Origin: Otis tarda
Taxonomy: Eukaryota > Chordata > Aves > Otidiformes > Otididae
Direction of reading: 5' to 3'
NCBI GenBank assembly: GCA_026413225.1
Contig: CM048552.1
Location: forward strand, 132,197,053 to 132,261,052
DNA: 64,000 bases
Of this stretch, positions 13,251-30,290 are shown in pieces. How positions within the stretch are numbered: the first letter of the stretch is position 1; each line of letters begins with the position of its first letter. Below the pieces are notes generated by a model, which did no database searches, was not told where the DNA came from, and was given only the letters and a program-made list of their open reading frames with translations. Both the position numbers and the translations under genes were made by a program.

Positions 13251-16100
13251 TTAGAATATGGAATCTGTCCGTATGCGGAGTGCTTAATATTTTCCAATTC
13301 TTAGGGCAGTTGTTAGGCACTTAATTTCACCCTCACTCTGTTTATAGACAGTTATTGGAGCATGGCCCTTTCACCAAAACAATTCTCCCAGTTTTCTCTC
13401 TTACGACATCTTTAAGTGCTCATCCTGATGCAGGAGGTAATTGTCCAGAGCAGTTTCTTTAGCTGAGCAATTGCCAAGGAGAACTCAACTGGGTAGGGTT
13501 GTGAAGGAAAACAGCTGCTCTAACGGATGCAGGAGGCTCCTAAAGGGATGAAATTAATAAGTGCTATGCACAACAGTCTTGCCAGTGGGTTGAGGCCGTG
13601 AGCAGGGGAAGGAGCAGGAACCGGATGGTGTGATAGAGGAGAATGCCAGCTGATACTTAACTGAACATTTTGCTAGGTTGTGGTGTCACTAGGGTAGAAA
13701 CCTGTCTGTTGCCTGCATTTGTTTCTATGGGTTTTTTTTTCATTACTGAATTTTTCTGTACGCTTTCAGTTGCAAACAGCACACAGATATTTTACAACTT
13801 TGGTTACAGAAATAGGTAGAGGAATTAGAAGACTTTCAGTATGAGCAAATAGGTAGAGAGTATCACTCATTTTTCCATATTAAGATGAAATTTTGGGTAT
13901 TTTCCACTCTATGGGTAAAAAAAGAGTGATAATATTTGAGGTGATTAAAAATAAAGCTGTTTGGCCAAGAAAACGGAAATTCTCAAAGTAGAAGTATGGT
14001 AGCTTAAGGTTGTCTTTGAAAGAAGGGAGGAAGTTAGTCATATTTCATGATAGTCATTCAGGTAATTTTGGTTTTCCTTGACTGACAGCTAAAAGCTTTT
14101 ATCACATTTTTAGAAATTAATTTACTAATATAACAATACAAAAAATTCAGGTTATGCAGGGAAAAATACATGATCTGGTTTAATAAAGCATTAAAATGCC
14201 TTTCCATCAAAGCAACACCGTGGATTTATGTTGACACTAAGTATTTGGTCATGCAGATGCCCCTATTTGGGGTTTTAATACAAGATACTTTGAGCATTTG
14301 TAACTTCTGCAACAATCTAACATACAGAATTGAAAGGAGTACAGTGAGTAAACATCAAGTAATGTTTTGCTTTAAGAAAGCTTTTATGATGTTTTGTCTT
14401 TAAAGAATAGCATGTGAGCAATAAAAGCAGTTACTGCTTGCCTTTGGAAATAAATAGGAGTTGCCCTCAGAGAGAACAATACCATAAAGGATCTTGGGGC
14501 ATGCCCTTTTCTCTTCTGAGATAACCATGAATTATTCAACACATCTTTGGCCAGACCTAATAGCCATATTTAATCTGCTTTCTGTGTTCTTGCTCCCTAC
14601 GCTGTGCTCAGCACTAGTTTTTCCCCCAGGACCTCCCGCCTCCTTAGCTGATTGAGAAACCTGCTCGTACCAAAGCTGCTGATTTAATACAAGAAATTAT
14701 TCTGTGAAATGTGCAATGCTGAGAGTGCAGTCTTACATGGCTGATGGTAGATGTCTGCTGAAAAAGATGGTTCTGCTACTACCCTCTTGCCTTGCATCTG
14801 GCAGCCTTGCCCACAGGACACGCAGGGGTGTGTGAGTGGGAAAGGGTGGTAGGAGGATGGGGATTGCCCCTGCAGTCAGCAGCCTGCTGAGAGATTGGCT
14901 TAGCAATAGGGTCACTTTTCCCTAACCTGAAACTTTCCTCTCAAGGTTTTGACCTTATGGGAATGAGAAGGTTTGGATTTTCGCTGGATTTTGAGGCATG
15001 GGATGGTAGCCAGAGTAGGTCCTGCAGAATGAGACCTTTTTGACATGCTACTAATGTGTGTGGCAAGCGTGTGGAGTAAAACTTATGTCATTGCATAGAA
15101 GCATGAGTGTTTCCTCATATAAATGATATAAAGCAGTTATCTAAAACTTGTGGGGACACTGATGGTCAAATAAATAAATATTTTAATTTTCTAAAATGAT
15201 TTGATATACTCAGTAAGTTATAGGGAAAACAGACTGTTGAGTAATTGTCCCCTCCTTCTTCTTCTTGCCTGAAGGTTGTCCTTGGCCAAGACTTTTAAAT
15301 GTTCGTGAATAAAAGTTTAACACTTATTCGTATCTTGCAGCATTTCTTGGCTGCTGTGATTAGCAATGGGGCATTAAGTAAGGTCTATGTAGAGATAAAG
15401 CCTGACAATATGTTTAATAAGGTACCAGGTGCAGCTCACATTTCACTGATGCCTTTAGAAACATTACTGAAACACAAATGTTTGAGTTGAGCACTTAAAC
15501 TGTGAAGCCTGAGATTAGTACAGGGGAGAGGGGAGCAGCCCGCACTTGAATGATCTTGCTGTTAGTATATTTATAATATTATTTTTTAAAATATGCACTA
15601 TAGTTCTTTTTTCCTGTTCTTATTGTCACTGATTGCAGTGCTACAGCAGTGTCTTCAGAGAAGGGGAATCTGTTTTCCTGAGAAGTCACAAATTTGAATT
15701 TTGACAAATGGAAGTTCATGCCAAGTTATGTAGGTGAAGTGGCAGGATCTCCCATGCATGCAATGCTTCAAGATTTGCTTCATTTGAAAAGAGTTAGGTT
15801 TATCTGTAAGTATGTTTAATACAGCCAAGCTAATCTAAAAAGGTGACATATTTTAAGATAAGAAAGGAAAGAAATTTTTTTCTACCCTGTGCTTACGAAA
15901 GATATCGCTGAAATGCTGAGGCATCTGGAAAACTGTGATTATTGCTTTATGTGGGCTTTAGGCTCACTGCTTAGCTTCATCCTTTCTTTTATCCTGAATG
16001 TTGGGTTCACCTGCTGGTTTGATGGTATTATCTGGTCCAACCTTTTCAGGGTAGGGAGAGCTATTTAAAGGGAAAGTAAAAATGCACATACAATGCCAAG

Positions 16101-16120
16101 TAATTAGTAATTGTAATTAG
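16101..16120. promoter_or_regulatory. Cluster of homeodomain-type TAATT cores (possible enhancer)
   Basis: Three TAATT/AATTA cores are packed into 20 bases (TAATTAGTAATTGTAATTAG). The surrounding 250 bases (to about 16330) are non-repetitive, AT-rich and hold further TAATT sites near 16156 and 16225. The cluster is seen directly; a role as an intronic enhancer is inference only, since chance clusters occur in AT-rich introns. Confidence 0.25.
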
Positions 16121-17392
16121 GCCCCTGGTCCTAAGATGTCTGTGATGTAAGTAGTAATTGCATTAAATAATCCTTCAAATGTTTTGTTCTGTGTTTTTAT
16201 CATCTTTCTAAATACAGAAAAATGTAATTACATAAATATTGTATCTTGACTCATCAGAGGCATAAATTATGTCTGTTGCTACCACCACATTTCATGTTTA
16301 TGTTGGCTAATTTAGTTTTAAATTGAGTATTGTAGTGCTGGGGTTTTATGACGTGGAACATTTATTTCTCTGTGATATTCTGTTGACTGAACATTGCAAG
16401 TGAAGTGAAACCCCAGAAGAGATTGTTTTGTTCAATGAGCAATGTCATTTTCCTGTTTGTACAAATATTTCATCAAAGCATTTCAGCTTTGTTACTGATT
16501 AAACTATTTACTCACAGAGTTTGAAGTCAAAAGGTTAGATCTAGCCTGAGTTAGATTTAACAGACAAAATGTATCTGATATGCTAGATCCTCTACCCTAA
16601 CATCCTGGGTATTGCAGATCATTCATTATTCTCAGCTAGTTTCTTTTCTGCAGGGCCAAATAACTTGGACTGATTCTTGAGCAGCCTGTGTCTTCTGCAG
16701 GAGTATCTTCTTGTTGTGCCTTGCAGTAAAAAACACTCCCTGGAAAGAGTAGTGTAACCACAGCTCAAATAATGTCCCATTTCTGACAGTCTCTCCATTT
16801 CCTTCCATACAATATTGACATGGTGAATTCTTAGTAGAACCTTGGAGCTTAAGGATAAAGAAAAAAAATATGTTTGACTTCTTAAGCTTTAAAAGATGCA
16901 GCTGGCATTATCAGATATATGGTTCCCTATGGCTTGGACATGAGATCTGACAGGAGCTGGGAAGGATCCATGCAGGATTTGAGGCTTTTGGGACATAGAC
17001 TGAGGACCTGAGCAGGATAAATCCCCTGGGTTAGGGGCCAAACAGAGCCAGACTGGGAGATTTCCTCTCATACTTTTCTTCCGGTATTTCATAATCCATG
17101 AGTATTTGCAAGAAAGTGTACATAAAGGGAAAACAGGTGTTCTCCAGGAGTGCCTAGGAAGACTAATTTATTGTCTGTTGGACTGTCTCTTTAATCTAAA
17201 TGATCTCGGGTTAGGTAGTTGTTGAGAGATTCATTCTGCCTTATTGCCAGATATTAAAATGAACATTCTGCCGAGGAGCACTTGATTGCTAACCAGATGC
17301 TTTAAATCATAGCCATTTTGTTCAAAAGTATTTAACGCATTTTGCACTATACTGTAAGGTCTCAATCCCAGTAACTGAGCTTAATAAGTAAC

Positions 17393-17910
17393 TGTCCTGA
17401 TTTCAGCTGGGATGGAGCTAGTTTTCTTCCCAGTAGCTGCTGTGTTTTGGATTTAGTATGGAATTTGGAATTTGGTATGTGAAAAATGTTGCTAATACAC
17501 TGATGTTATTAGTTGTTGCTAGGAGATCAAGGACTTTCTCAGCTTCCCAGGTTTTGCTAATGTGCAGGTGCAAGAAGCTAAGAGGGGTGTAGCCAGCACA
17601 GTTGACTCAAACTGGACACAGGAAGTATTCCATACCATAGACGTCATGCTCAGTATGGAAGGGGGGTTGGTAGATGGACAACTCTCTCGCTCTTGCTCTC
17701 TTTCTCTCTCTCGGGATTGCTCTGAGGTGGCTCTCGGTTCAGTTTTATGATGATTGTACAGGACAGGCTATATTGATCATCAAGTGGTGAGAAATTGTGC
17801 ATTTATATATTTTATTGTCCTATTATTATACATTCATATATATTATTATTATTATCTTTTTCTTTGCTGTCCTAGTAAACTGTGCTTATCTCGACCTACA
17901 AGTTTTTCAT
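17393..17910 (+). mobile_element. Avian ERV solo LTR, sense orientation
   Basis: It starts TGTCCTGATTTCAGCTGGGA, the usual 5' end of a common neoavian ERV LTR. The family landmarks follow in order: CTGTGTTTTGGATTTAGTAT, TTGTTGCTAGGAGATCAAGG, ACTTTCTCAGCTTCCCAGG, AAGAAGCTAAGAGGGGTGT, TATTCCATACCATAGACGTC, ATGCTCAGTATGGA, a CT-rich stretch, an ATT-rich stretch at 17815-17850, and AAACTGTGCTTATCTCGACC. The 3' end after about 17910 has decayed, so that boundary is approximate. No internal region or partner LTR is present. It is the same family as 5091-5610 and 37082-37320 but in the opposite orientation. Confidence 0.8.
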
Positions 17911-20900
17911 TGTTTCCACCTCTTAGTTAGCCCTACTTATGTATTTCCTGTATTTCACTTACGTTCCGTTACAGTATGGAAAATCTGGTACTCCAAATGA
18001 AAGCTTTCTCTGCCTGTATGTTAAAATATCTTTGCATGGCTTTTGTCTGGTCTCTCTAGTCATGCATCTCTCTCTCTCTTCCTCCCCGCACCCACCCCTG
18101 CTCTTCTAGTCACTGCAGGCATAAGTTTCAGAGTGGAGCTGTGTTCTTGTCTTTCTTATCTTATCGTTGGTTTGTGATTTGTATATTGTTTTCTTATTTT
18201 CTGTTGTTTTAATATTTCCTTCTGTAAAAACAAATGTCTGTTTTTTCCAGATGGTTCCCTCTCACAATTTTCTTCACAGCTTGCATGTCTCACTTCTGAT
18301 TACATGAAGGATAGTTCTCTCCCTCTTACTCTTCGTGTCAAGAAGAGGACTGGTGTTTTTTAGTTCACCTGTGTATACACTTAAAATTGTTGGCAACATG
18401 TTGACAAAAGCTAGTTGTATTCTGGTTTTCTGGCAGTTGCCATTTCTCTTACATCTACCCATTCCTCTTACAGTATTTTCTGACTTAGATAAGCATTTCA
18501 GCTCAGGTTGACACTTTAGTAACTTATATTTTGTGTAATATTTATTTTTTATTAAGTTTTAAAATTCCTCTAAAAATTCCTCAACACCTCTGTCTTTCTC
18601 ATTTTCTGTTCAAATCTTCACCGTAAGACTTATAAGGAAATAAATATAAATCCAGTGTATTGACTTTATTATCACTTGTTTCGGATCTGGTGAGCTTGGA
18701 ATTAGAATGGATCTTGATTCTGCTGTAGAAGAGATTTTCAGTCCTTCTTTTCATTTTGCCTCTCATCCCTCCTTTTGCTTTGTTCTCTAAAAAGTCATTT
18801 GAATTATATTCATCAGAGGCAGGATTTTGGAACAAAGCTACGTCACTGGACATGAGGATAAAACCAAGATTTGTGTTTCAATGAGAAAATGCTAGAATTT
18901 CCCTCTAGATTTTTTGTTTTCTCTGTTTCATAAATCTGCCTCTGCCTGAACAGTGAAACCAGGCTTGGCAATTTGAACTGGTAGGGAATTTCACTAAGGT
19001 ATTTGATTGCACTGTCATTGCAATGAGTACGTGAGTACAGTCTCTGAGTCAAGCTCTGGTAGGAGCTGCTTTTTACAGTAGCTAAATGTTGTCCCAGCTA
19101 ACACCTACCTTGCACGAACTCTAGTATCTGTCAAACACAATTTCTACTTTTCTGCCATGTCTTAGTTTTCAGGTTTGTAAATAATTTGTTTTCCTTTTTT
19201 CTTTATTTAAACTAAGATGCATTTTTAGTAATTGGAATAATTTTTCTTTTTCGTAAGCTCTTGGGATCTTTCAGCGTCTGATTTTTGCCTGTTTACATTG
19301 TTATGAGTCTGGCAGGATAACACAGAGATAAAGCAGAGATCCACTTGGTTTGTTAATAAATTTTTGAATATTGATACTGGAGTGTAATAGCTTGACAGCT
19401 TTTGTATAAAATCTCCATTTTGAAATTACAGCCATTTTGCTGACCTTGGTTGTGTGAAGATAACATTTAAAAAGACTGGATGATTAGCATTGCATGGCTG
19501 ATGGAGATCTAGAAGTAGTGGAGTATATTTTGCTCAGTGTTCACAGGCAGCCACATTGTTTTAATCATGTTGCCTTGATTGTGTTTCATAGCTCTGTCAT
19601 TTGTTCGTACTTGAGGCAGGTTGTGGACCTGTAACTCAGGAATCCTTGTATGGTGGTCTGTCTTGTGATGGAGACGTACCTGCTGCCGGCATCATACGTG
19701 GGCTTCCAGAGGTTGCTGAGGCGCAGCAAGCCTGCAGTTTTAAGTGGCAGGAGGGCACCACCACTGAGATTTTTCACTTTTGCTCTGTGACACAGAGCAC
19801 TCTGGCAACTAAAGTAAATGAGAAAATTAAAGAGAAACTGCCTAAAGATTTACTTGCTGTCTGAGAATCCAGTGTGGTGATTGGCTGCATAACCCTGAGA
19901 GACAAGCTGGGGAGGAGAAAATACCAAACCTGCAGCTGTTTGGGATTAATGAACGTGTAACACAAACAGCGGCTTCATGAAAACAAATGAGCTTTAAAAA
20001 AAGCATTGAATACAAATTCATGTGTGTTAATAAAATTAAGAAGTAAGAGTAAGATTTGTGTTCCTTAGGAGCATAAAAACCATTTGACCTAAAAAGAATA
20101 TCTGTGATGTCGTGTGCTGTAGCAAGCGCTAAGCTGTGCTATCAGTCGAAGCACAAGCTTTTCATCTCTGGACGCTTGAATTATTCTTAATATTTTTCTA
20201 AGTCTAAATTGGGTCATAAATGTTTTGGCAATTTCAGAATAGCAGCATAGGGAGTGGAGGGCATTATAAAACACGCCATGTGATAGAACAGTTGAGTGCA
20301 CTGATTACTAGGCTGCGCAAGGGGATAGAGCCAAGTGGGAGGGTGCCTTCACATCAGGAATGAGGAGCACTGGCTCTGTGGTTAAGAGCAAAATCCTGCA
20401 CAGCGCCTGCTCGTGCCATGCATGACTAGCTGATTATCTCGGTCCTTCATGGAGCCCTCTGTTCTCTCAGCAGGTATTTTGAAAACATCATCTAGTCAAG
20501 AATCGTGCTGTTCACTAATAAAGGCCTGACATTCTAACAGAACCAGTAAATACCTCCTAAATAACTCCCAGGAAGGTCTAGAAAAGGTGAGTGTCCTTGG
20601 TGAAGGCCACTCAGCTGAAAAGAAGGGAGAATACAGGAGAAAAACACAGAATGAGCATGAGAAAAAGCAACCAGAAAGAGAATGAAGGGATTGTTCAGTG
20701 CCTGCATTTGTAGATGAGGAACACATTACATCAGAGTAAACTATTGAGATCTGAAGCAAAAAAAAAAAACCAAAAAAGACACGATGCATTTAGCTTGCAT
20801 ATTTAGTTAGCACATACTTTATCTCAGGAGATGAGGTAGACTAAATAAGCTAAATAAAAAGCCTAAAACAGAAGAATAACTAAAAAAACCCACAAAACAT

Positions 20901-23437
20901 AAAAGCAATTATCTTCTTTACTGCTAGTCTGTTTTCTCTGAAATATCATCCAATGCTTATGCACTAGAACTTACAGAAAAATACCAACAAGCACAGTCAT
21001 TGTGAACAATATTTTCAAGACTTCTCTTGGTATTAAGTATACCTCATTAAGTTTACTTGCATTCTTCTGTCATCCCTGTAGCAGCTGAAACAAATGATTT
21101 CATGGAAATGTAACAATCAGGCCATTTTACTTACATTTATTTTCATGCAATCTTTTATTGCCTATTCACATTCAGATTTTTTTCATTGTATTTCCCCTAT
21201 TTAAACTGCTATTTACTTCTTCTAGACAAAGAAATACTTGTTTCCTCTTACTTTTTTCCCTCCATACATTTGTAGTGTGTGCATGATTTATAAATGTTTA
21301 TCTTCAAAACTTTTCTAAGTTTTACAGGCATGGTTGTTTCTAGGCAGATGAAGACCAGAGTGGCTGTATTTTAAACTCTTTGTTCATTTTGGATACTTAC
21401 CTTAAAAAAAAAAAATCAGATCTGACTTTTAGTGAATATTTAACAGTCTTTTCCCCTCTACATGTGCTACAACAGTAACTGATGTGAGCGTGACATTTTT
21501 AACCCTAGAGCTTTTACATGTACTGCACAACAGGTATGATTTCACAGACAAATTATGTAGATAAACATACACTTCCAATTAGTGTTTTTAAAGCTATTTT
21601 CTTACACCACAAGAATGTTAAGATTCTGAACCCCTTGATCTAGTGCTGTTTCTGGAGGGATGTTGCCTCATAGCTTATATGAAGCTTGTAGAATTTGGCC
21701 TGTTGCATTTGCTTCTGTCCAATTTTTCTAGCTTTGTTCTCTGTGAAAATGTATATAATTATCCAGTGCATGTTGTTGCCTCTCCCCTTTTCCTAAACTA
21801 CCTGCCAACTCTTCCCTACTTTTATTATATTCATACCCCTCTGTTCCTTCTTGTCCCTATATTGTGATGCTCCAGATGCACAGCTTTTTCACTCTTACTT
21901 CACTGAAAAGCAAGAAAAGACAGGTGATTGTAGTGAGCCAGCTTTGTACACTGTCATTCCTTTTTCCACAGCCCAGATAAAATCTTTGCAGGGAAAGAAC
22001 CACTCAGTTTCTGCAGCAGAGTGATGGAAAATCCTCACCACAGGCCAACCTGTAACGGTGACGATGCCCCGAGTTAGAACTGTTAGACTTACATCAGTAC
22101 CACCAAGTGTTCAGAGAACACAGCTACTAAATTTCAACTGATCTTTTCTGAACAGAGGTGAAATGTGGTTTTTTTGACAAGAAAAAGTACTTAATGAAAT
22201 CTGTGAGAGTTTCCACAGGGTTGGATTAGAAATGTTAGAATAGGAACATCCAACATGTTGAACTCTTGGAGCAGTTCCAGTGTGGCTCTGCTACCAGGAC
22301 AGCTGGATATACCGGCCAGGTGCAGATGGTTTGGTCAGTCCAGATCTGTAGCTGTGGAAGGAGTGATGCTGCAGTGATTGCTTAAGGCTGATGTTGCTAG
22401 ATAATGTGTGATCCCAGGTGTAAACCCAACCCTATTTAGCCCTGCCTGTCATAGAATGGGGAGATCCCTGATGAGTTTTCATCATGTCCAGCCCATCCAC
22501 TGTTTGTGGGATTTCCTTTTGCCTCATGTCTCACGTGTGTAATTTTTATTGCATGGCTGTGAGTCACATGAAGATTTAGGGCTACTGTTCAAGAGGATAG
22601 AAGGGTTGGCCAGCCTGGTGCTGAGCCAACTGCTAAAATTGGCTGAAATGGTTTTAAAACTGAGCACACAATGGGTGACTTGCCCATAATTGTGTTTTGG
22701 AAAACAGCTGAATTGGTTCAGCTACAGCTTTCAGAGAAGTACATAGAAAATCTCAACTGGAAGTGTTCTCTTTATTTAGCAAACACAAAAATAAGTGAGT
22801 ATGAATCTTACCATCCAGGACTCAAGAAACAATTGAATGTTCATAATTTAGACTCGCTGAAATAGTAGTTTACTTATTGTGAGCATTTAGCTGTACTTTC
22901 TTTTGGTACACATACCACATTGTGCTGCTCAAAAATGCTGCAGAAAAAGGTGATGCTTGATAGTGATCAGGTGTATAATGCCTTCTTAATTGGGCTGTGA
23001 TGAAATTTAATAATCTCAGAAGTAATTCTAATATGTCAAGGTTTTCTTAAAAGTATGAGAAATAAAGGAGCTTTTTAACCTCCTGGGATAGAAGATGTTT
23101 AATTAAGTTATTGTCCTTCTCGAAAATGAAGTCAGAGAGAAGTAGTATCATACGTGCTCAAAATGCTTACTAGTTTAATAGATTAAATGGTGAAATAGTG
23201 TTTTGCTTTAGACACAGACAAGCTCTTGAGCTCTTACAGCATGTTTATAGTTCTTTCCTGGCTGCTCCATGTAATAATGTAATATGGGGTCATCGCTGAA
23301 GTTTTTATCTGGTAGATTACCCTGTTAACCTGGCACTCCAGTAAATTGTTATGTTCTAGCAAAAGAGCACTTCAGCACACAAAGCTGTTCAGCGCAAAAG
23401 CACATTGTGATTTTAATGTTATTTTACTGTTTTGTAG

Positions 23438-27517
<4,080 letters not shown>

Positions 27518-27569
27518 AGACCGAAGAAACCACCGCCTCCGTCAGCTCCTGTCATCAAACAAGGATCAG
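27518..27569 (+). CDS. SH3KBP1: SH3KBP1 exon: start of proline-rich region
   Basis: A 52-bp exon after ATTTTAG, ending CAG|GTAAGG. It encodes RPKKPPPPSAPVIKQGS plus the first base of a Gly codon, so it exits in phase 1. This is the basic, proline-rich segment directly after SH3-C. The PKKPPPP stretch is a candidate SH3 ligand, either for the protein's own SH3 domains or for partner SH3 domains. As I recall it, the human protein has two extra residues (Gly-Asn) at the preceding junction that are not encoded here, probably because of a small shift in exon boundaries. Confidence 0.93.
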
Positions 27570-29144
27570 GTAAGGTGCAGCTGATTTTGTACAGCACATG
27601 TTAGTGAGCACATCTCTGTCTAAATTAAGTGTATTCAAATTTATACAGAATTAATCTGTATCAAAATTGGTAAGCAGGAGGTGTCTAGACAACAACTAAT
27701 AAATCAGAATCAAATTGCAAAAAGATAACCTTGAAAGACTGTGGTTTGCTTTTTAAATGTATTACAGGCAACCATCTGCACCATTTTAAAATAATATATT
27801 TTGGCCCTTAAACATGTTAATTTGGAGCAAGGTTGATACTTCTGTTTTTAAAAGCTCTCTAGTTCCATTCCTTGACTGAAGTTGATTGTGTGCCTGTCTT
27901 TGCATTATAGACCCAGTATGTTGGGGTATAAGACCTGCAGGAGGAAACTGCTTTCACTTTACACCTAGAGATCTAATTTATTTTAGAGATAAAGAGGTTT
28001 TTTGCGTATCTAGAAGATAGTGTCAAAAGAACTTTGTTGTAGTACAGTGGCCCCATCTGAGTTGCAATCTACATCTTACCTATCTGAGTGAATGCTGGAG
28101 CTGGCTGTCCATCTCTAGATTCTATGCCATGGTCAGATTCATGGTTTTCAGTACTTTTTTAGCCATCAGTATAAAACTCAAAGGAGTTATCTCAAATCTG
28201 GTTATGTAGATAATGGTGTTGCAAATGTATTAAGGGGCTGATTACATTTTCCAAATGGATGAGTGGTAGCAAAGCTGGTTTTAGAATATGTTAGACTGAC
28301 TTGTGTATAAATAGAGAGCTGAAACCACTTTTATTTGTAGTTTTAAAATGACCGCTCAATACAAATTTTCAAAAGTGCCTGTATGATTTATTTTTTTCTG
28401 TGAAACTTAGAAACAGTTAAAGTATCTATGCGCTTGACAGTTCTGACCTCAGAAACAAAATTTCTGTTCCGTTCATGTAAAATCACAAATCACAAGGCAT
28501 GGGATGATCTCAGAGTTTTCATTTGTATTGCAGTTGTGGTGGAAACTTAACTATGGCTGGAATTCTTTAATCCCTTAACTTCAGTAAGTTTGTTAAAATT
28601 CTGCAGCAGCACTACCACTTTCCCTGCTGCTGGCGCATGTTAAGAAAACAAAATGAACACGTCCAATCTAGCCAGATTATTTTTCTTGTCACTGTGGTCT
28701 GTTCCAGCTTTCAGTGCTTTAAAAAGTAAATTTCCCTCTCCTACAGTCTTGATCTATTAGTAGAACAAGTTACACCAGTGTACAATTTACTGGGAATCAA
28801 TAGGCTATAATTTAACTAGTTTGAATTTGTCAAGCAGTTCTTTGACTACAGAATCGTGACTATAAATATTTAGTTTACTTATTGATGCCCATGGTTTATT
28901 GTTAAGACTCCTAAAAACATAGATTTGCTTTTAAGATCAGTGAGTAGCAGTGTCCAGCGAGAGCAGTATAACTTTGCCATCTAGTGGTGGTTGCATACTA
29001 AAGATGTCTTGGTGACAACTGGCATCACAGCTTAACACATTTCTATAAAACATTATATTTATTTCAATTTATACTCCTATAATTAGAGAATAACACTTCT
29101 AATATGTTTGTACCAACGCATTAGCTGTGTCACCGTAGCAGGAT

Positions 29145-29232
29145 AATGTGCCCATTTTCAGAAGGAAAAATGGATGCATAAAGATGCAGATAATTTGATT
29201 AAGGCCATCTAAGTCTGTGGTAAAGCCAAAGC
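29145..29232 (-). mobile_element. Probable ancient MIR SINE remnant
   Basis: The order CCCATTTTCAGAAGG, AAAAATGGATGCATAAAGAT, TAATTTGATTAAGGCCATCT, AAGTCTGTGGTAAAGCCAAA parallels the reverse complement of the MIR core (fraction-of-cells type landmarks such as CCCATTTTACAG and AAGTAACTTGCCCAAGG). It is highly diverged, so this is a pattern match by eye only. Confidence 0.4.
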
Positions 29233-30230
29233 TATTGTTGTTATTTGTTTTCATACTCTGTCTTTGACAAGTCCTGGCTGATTATGCACAAGGGTTTCTT
29301 ATATGTATTTAGAGGTGAAAATCATCCTGTGTTTATTACCATCCTGACTTCCTCTGCTTTCTCAAATTATCACTTTGCCAAGACAACACTGTATTTTACT
29401 ACATCCCTTGTCAGGCCTTACTGTTGATAGTAGGTAACCATTTCCAGTAACGTTTCTCCATATTTCACCAGTTATAGTGTGATGAATAAATTGAGAACTG
29501 TCTGTTGCAGCCTAAATAATTAAATACCGTTATCTTCTGATGCAGAGCGTAAAATCATAGCAGAGAATTAGAATTGGTCTTTGTAGTACAAGCGGTATAT
29601 AGATAAAGGAGTTTGTATTATAGCAGAGCTGGAAGTTTGGCTGCATTTCCAAATTCTGCACAACAGCAGACTGCCAAGTGTGTATATGCTGGGCTGCTTT
29701 ACAAAGTAAGGAGAAAACTGGAGAACCAAGTTAGGAGAGTGAGTCTCTTATGTAGTGGTTGAAAAGCAGTAGGCATTTCACTGAGTAGCTGGGATAAGCA
29801 ATACAACCGCATCTAGACTGGAGAGTGGGAATACTTTGTTGAGTCCCTCTGGGAGCTGGGATGGAGGTCACCAGAGCTTCCTTGCAGGTGACCTTCTCCT
29901 GGCAGCTAAGGCAGGATCATGGTGCCTGCCTGGGTATTGATTAATTTGGGGGTCACAACCCGAGTAGGGAGCACCCCTGAGCCTGGGAGCTCCTAAGTGT
30001 TTGTAGGCTCATTGTTTTATACATGGCTTGAGAGTGTCCCTCTGTGTATTAATGATGACTGTTACTCTTACTGTAATTAGATCTATAGACTTGTGTCTCT
30101 TTTTTGCTTGAACACACTAGTACGTCCAGGATTATCAATATGTTGATTTGTGCTTTGCGTAACTCATGTTTAGAAAGGCTTTAATTGGTTTCTAGCAACA
30201 GTTTCTCCTCTCAAGAGTGAAGTATTTTTC

Positions 30231-30290
30231 GTAGAATCATTTAGGTTGGAAAAGACGCTTAAGATCATCGAGTCCAACTGTAAAATGGCA
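30231..30290 (-). mobile_element. CR1 LINE 3' tail fragment
   Basis: GTAGAATCATTTAGGTTGGA, AAAGACGCTTAAGATCATCG and AGTCCAACTGTAAA form the reverse complement of the CR1 3' end. It is the closest relative in the window of the copy at 6944-6996, and it is also severely 5' truncated. Confidence 0.85.

Larger units (their letters stand above)
7555..23437 (+). other. SH3KBP1: SH3KBP1 intron, 15.9 kb, splitting SH3-C
   Basis: This GT-AG intron lies between the two SH3-C half-domain exons and is the largest complete intron in the window. Recognisable contents are a CR1 tail (13058-13250), a plus-sense ERV LTR (17393-17910), a 17-bp imperfect duplication (12915-12948), a TAATT-rich cluster (16101-16120) and CT-rich microsatellite-like DNA at 17690-17715 and 18067-18083. 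I found no other exon. The open frames here are short (97 codons or fewer after the exon-overlapping ones) and lack known domains. Confidence 0.85.

Noticed and set aside
20370..20400. TGTGGTTAAGAGCAAA resembling the start of a MIR
   Set aside because: Only about 15 bases match and the following core is absent, so it is likely chance.
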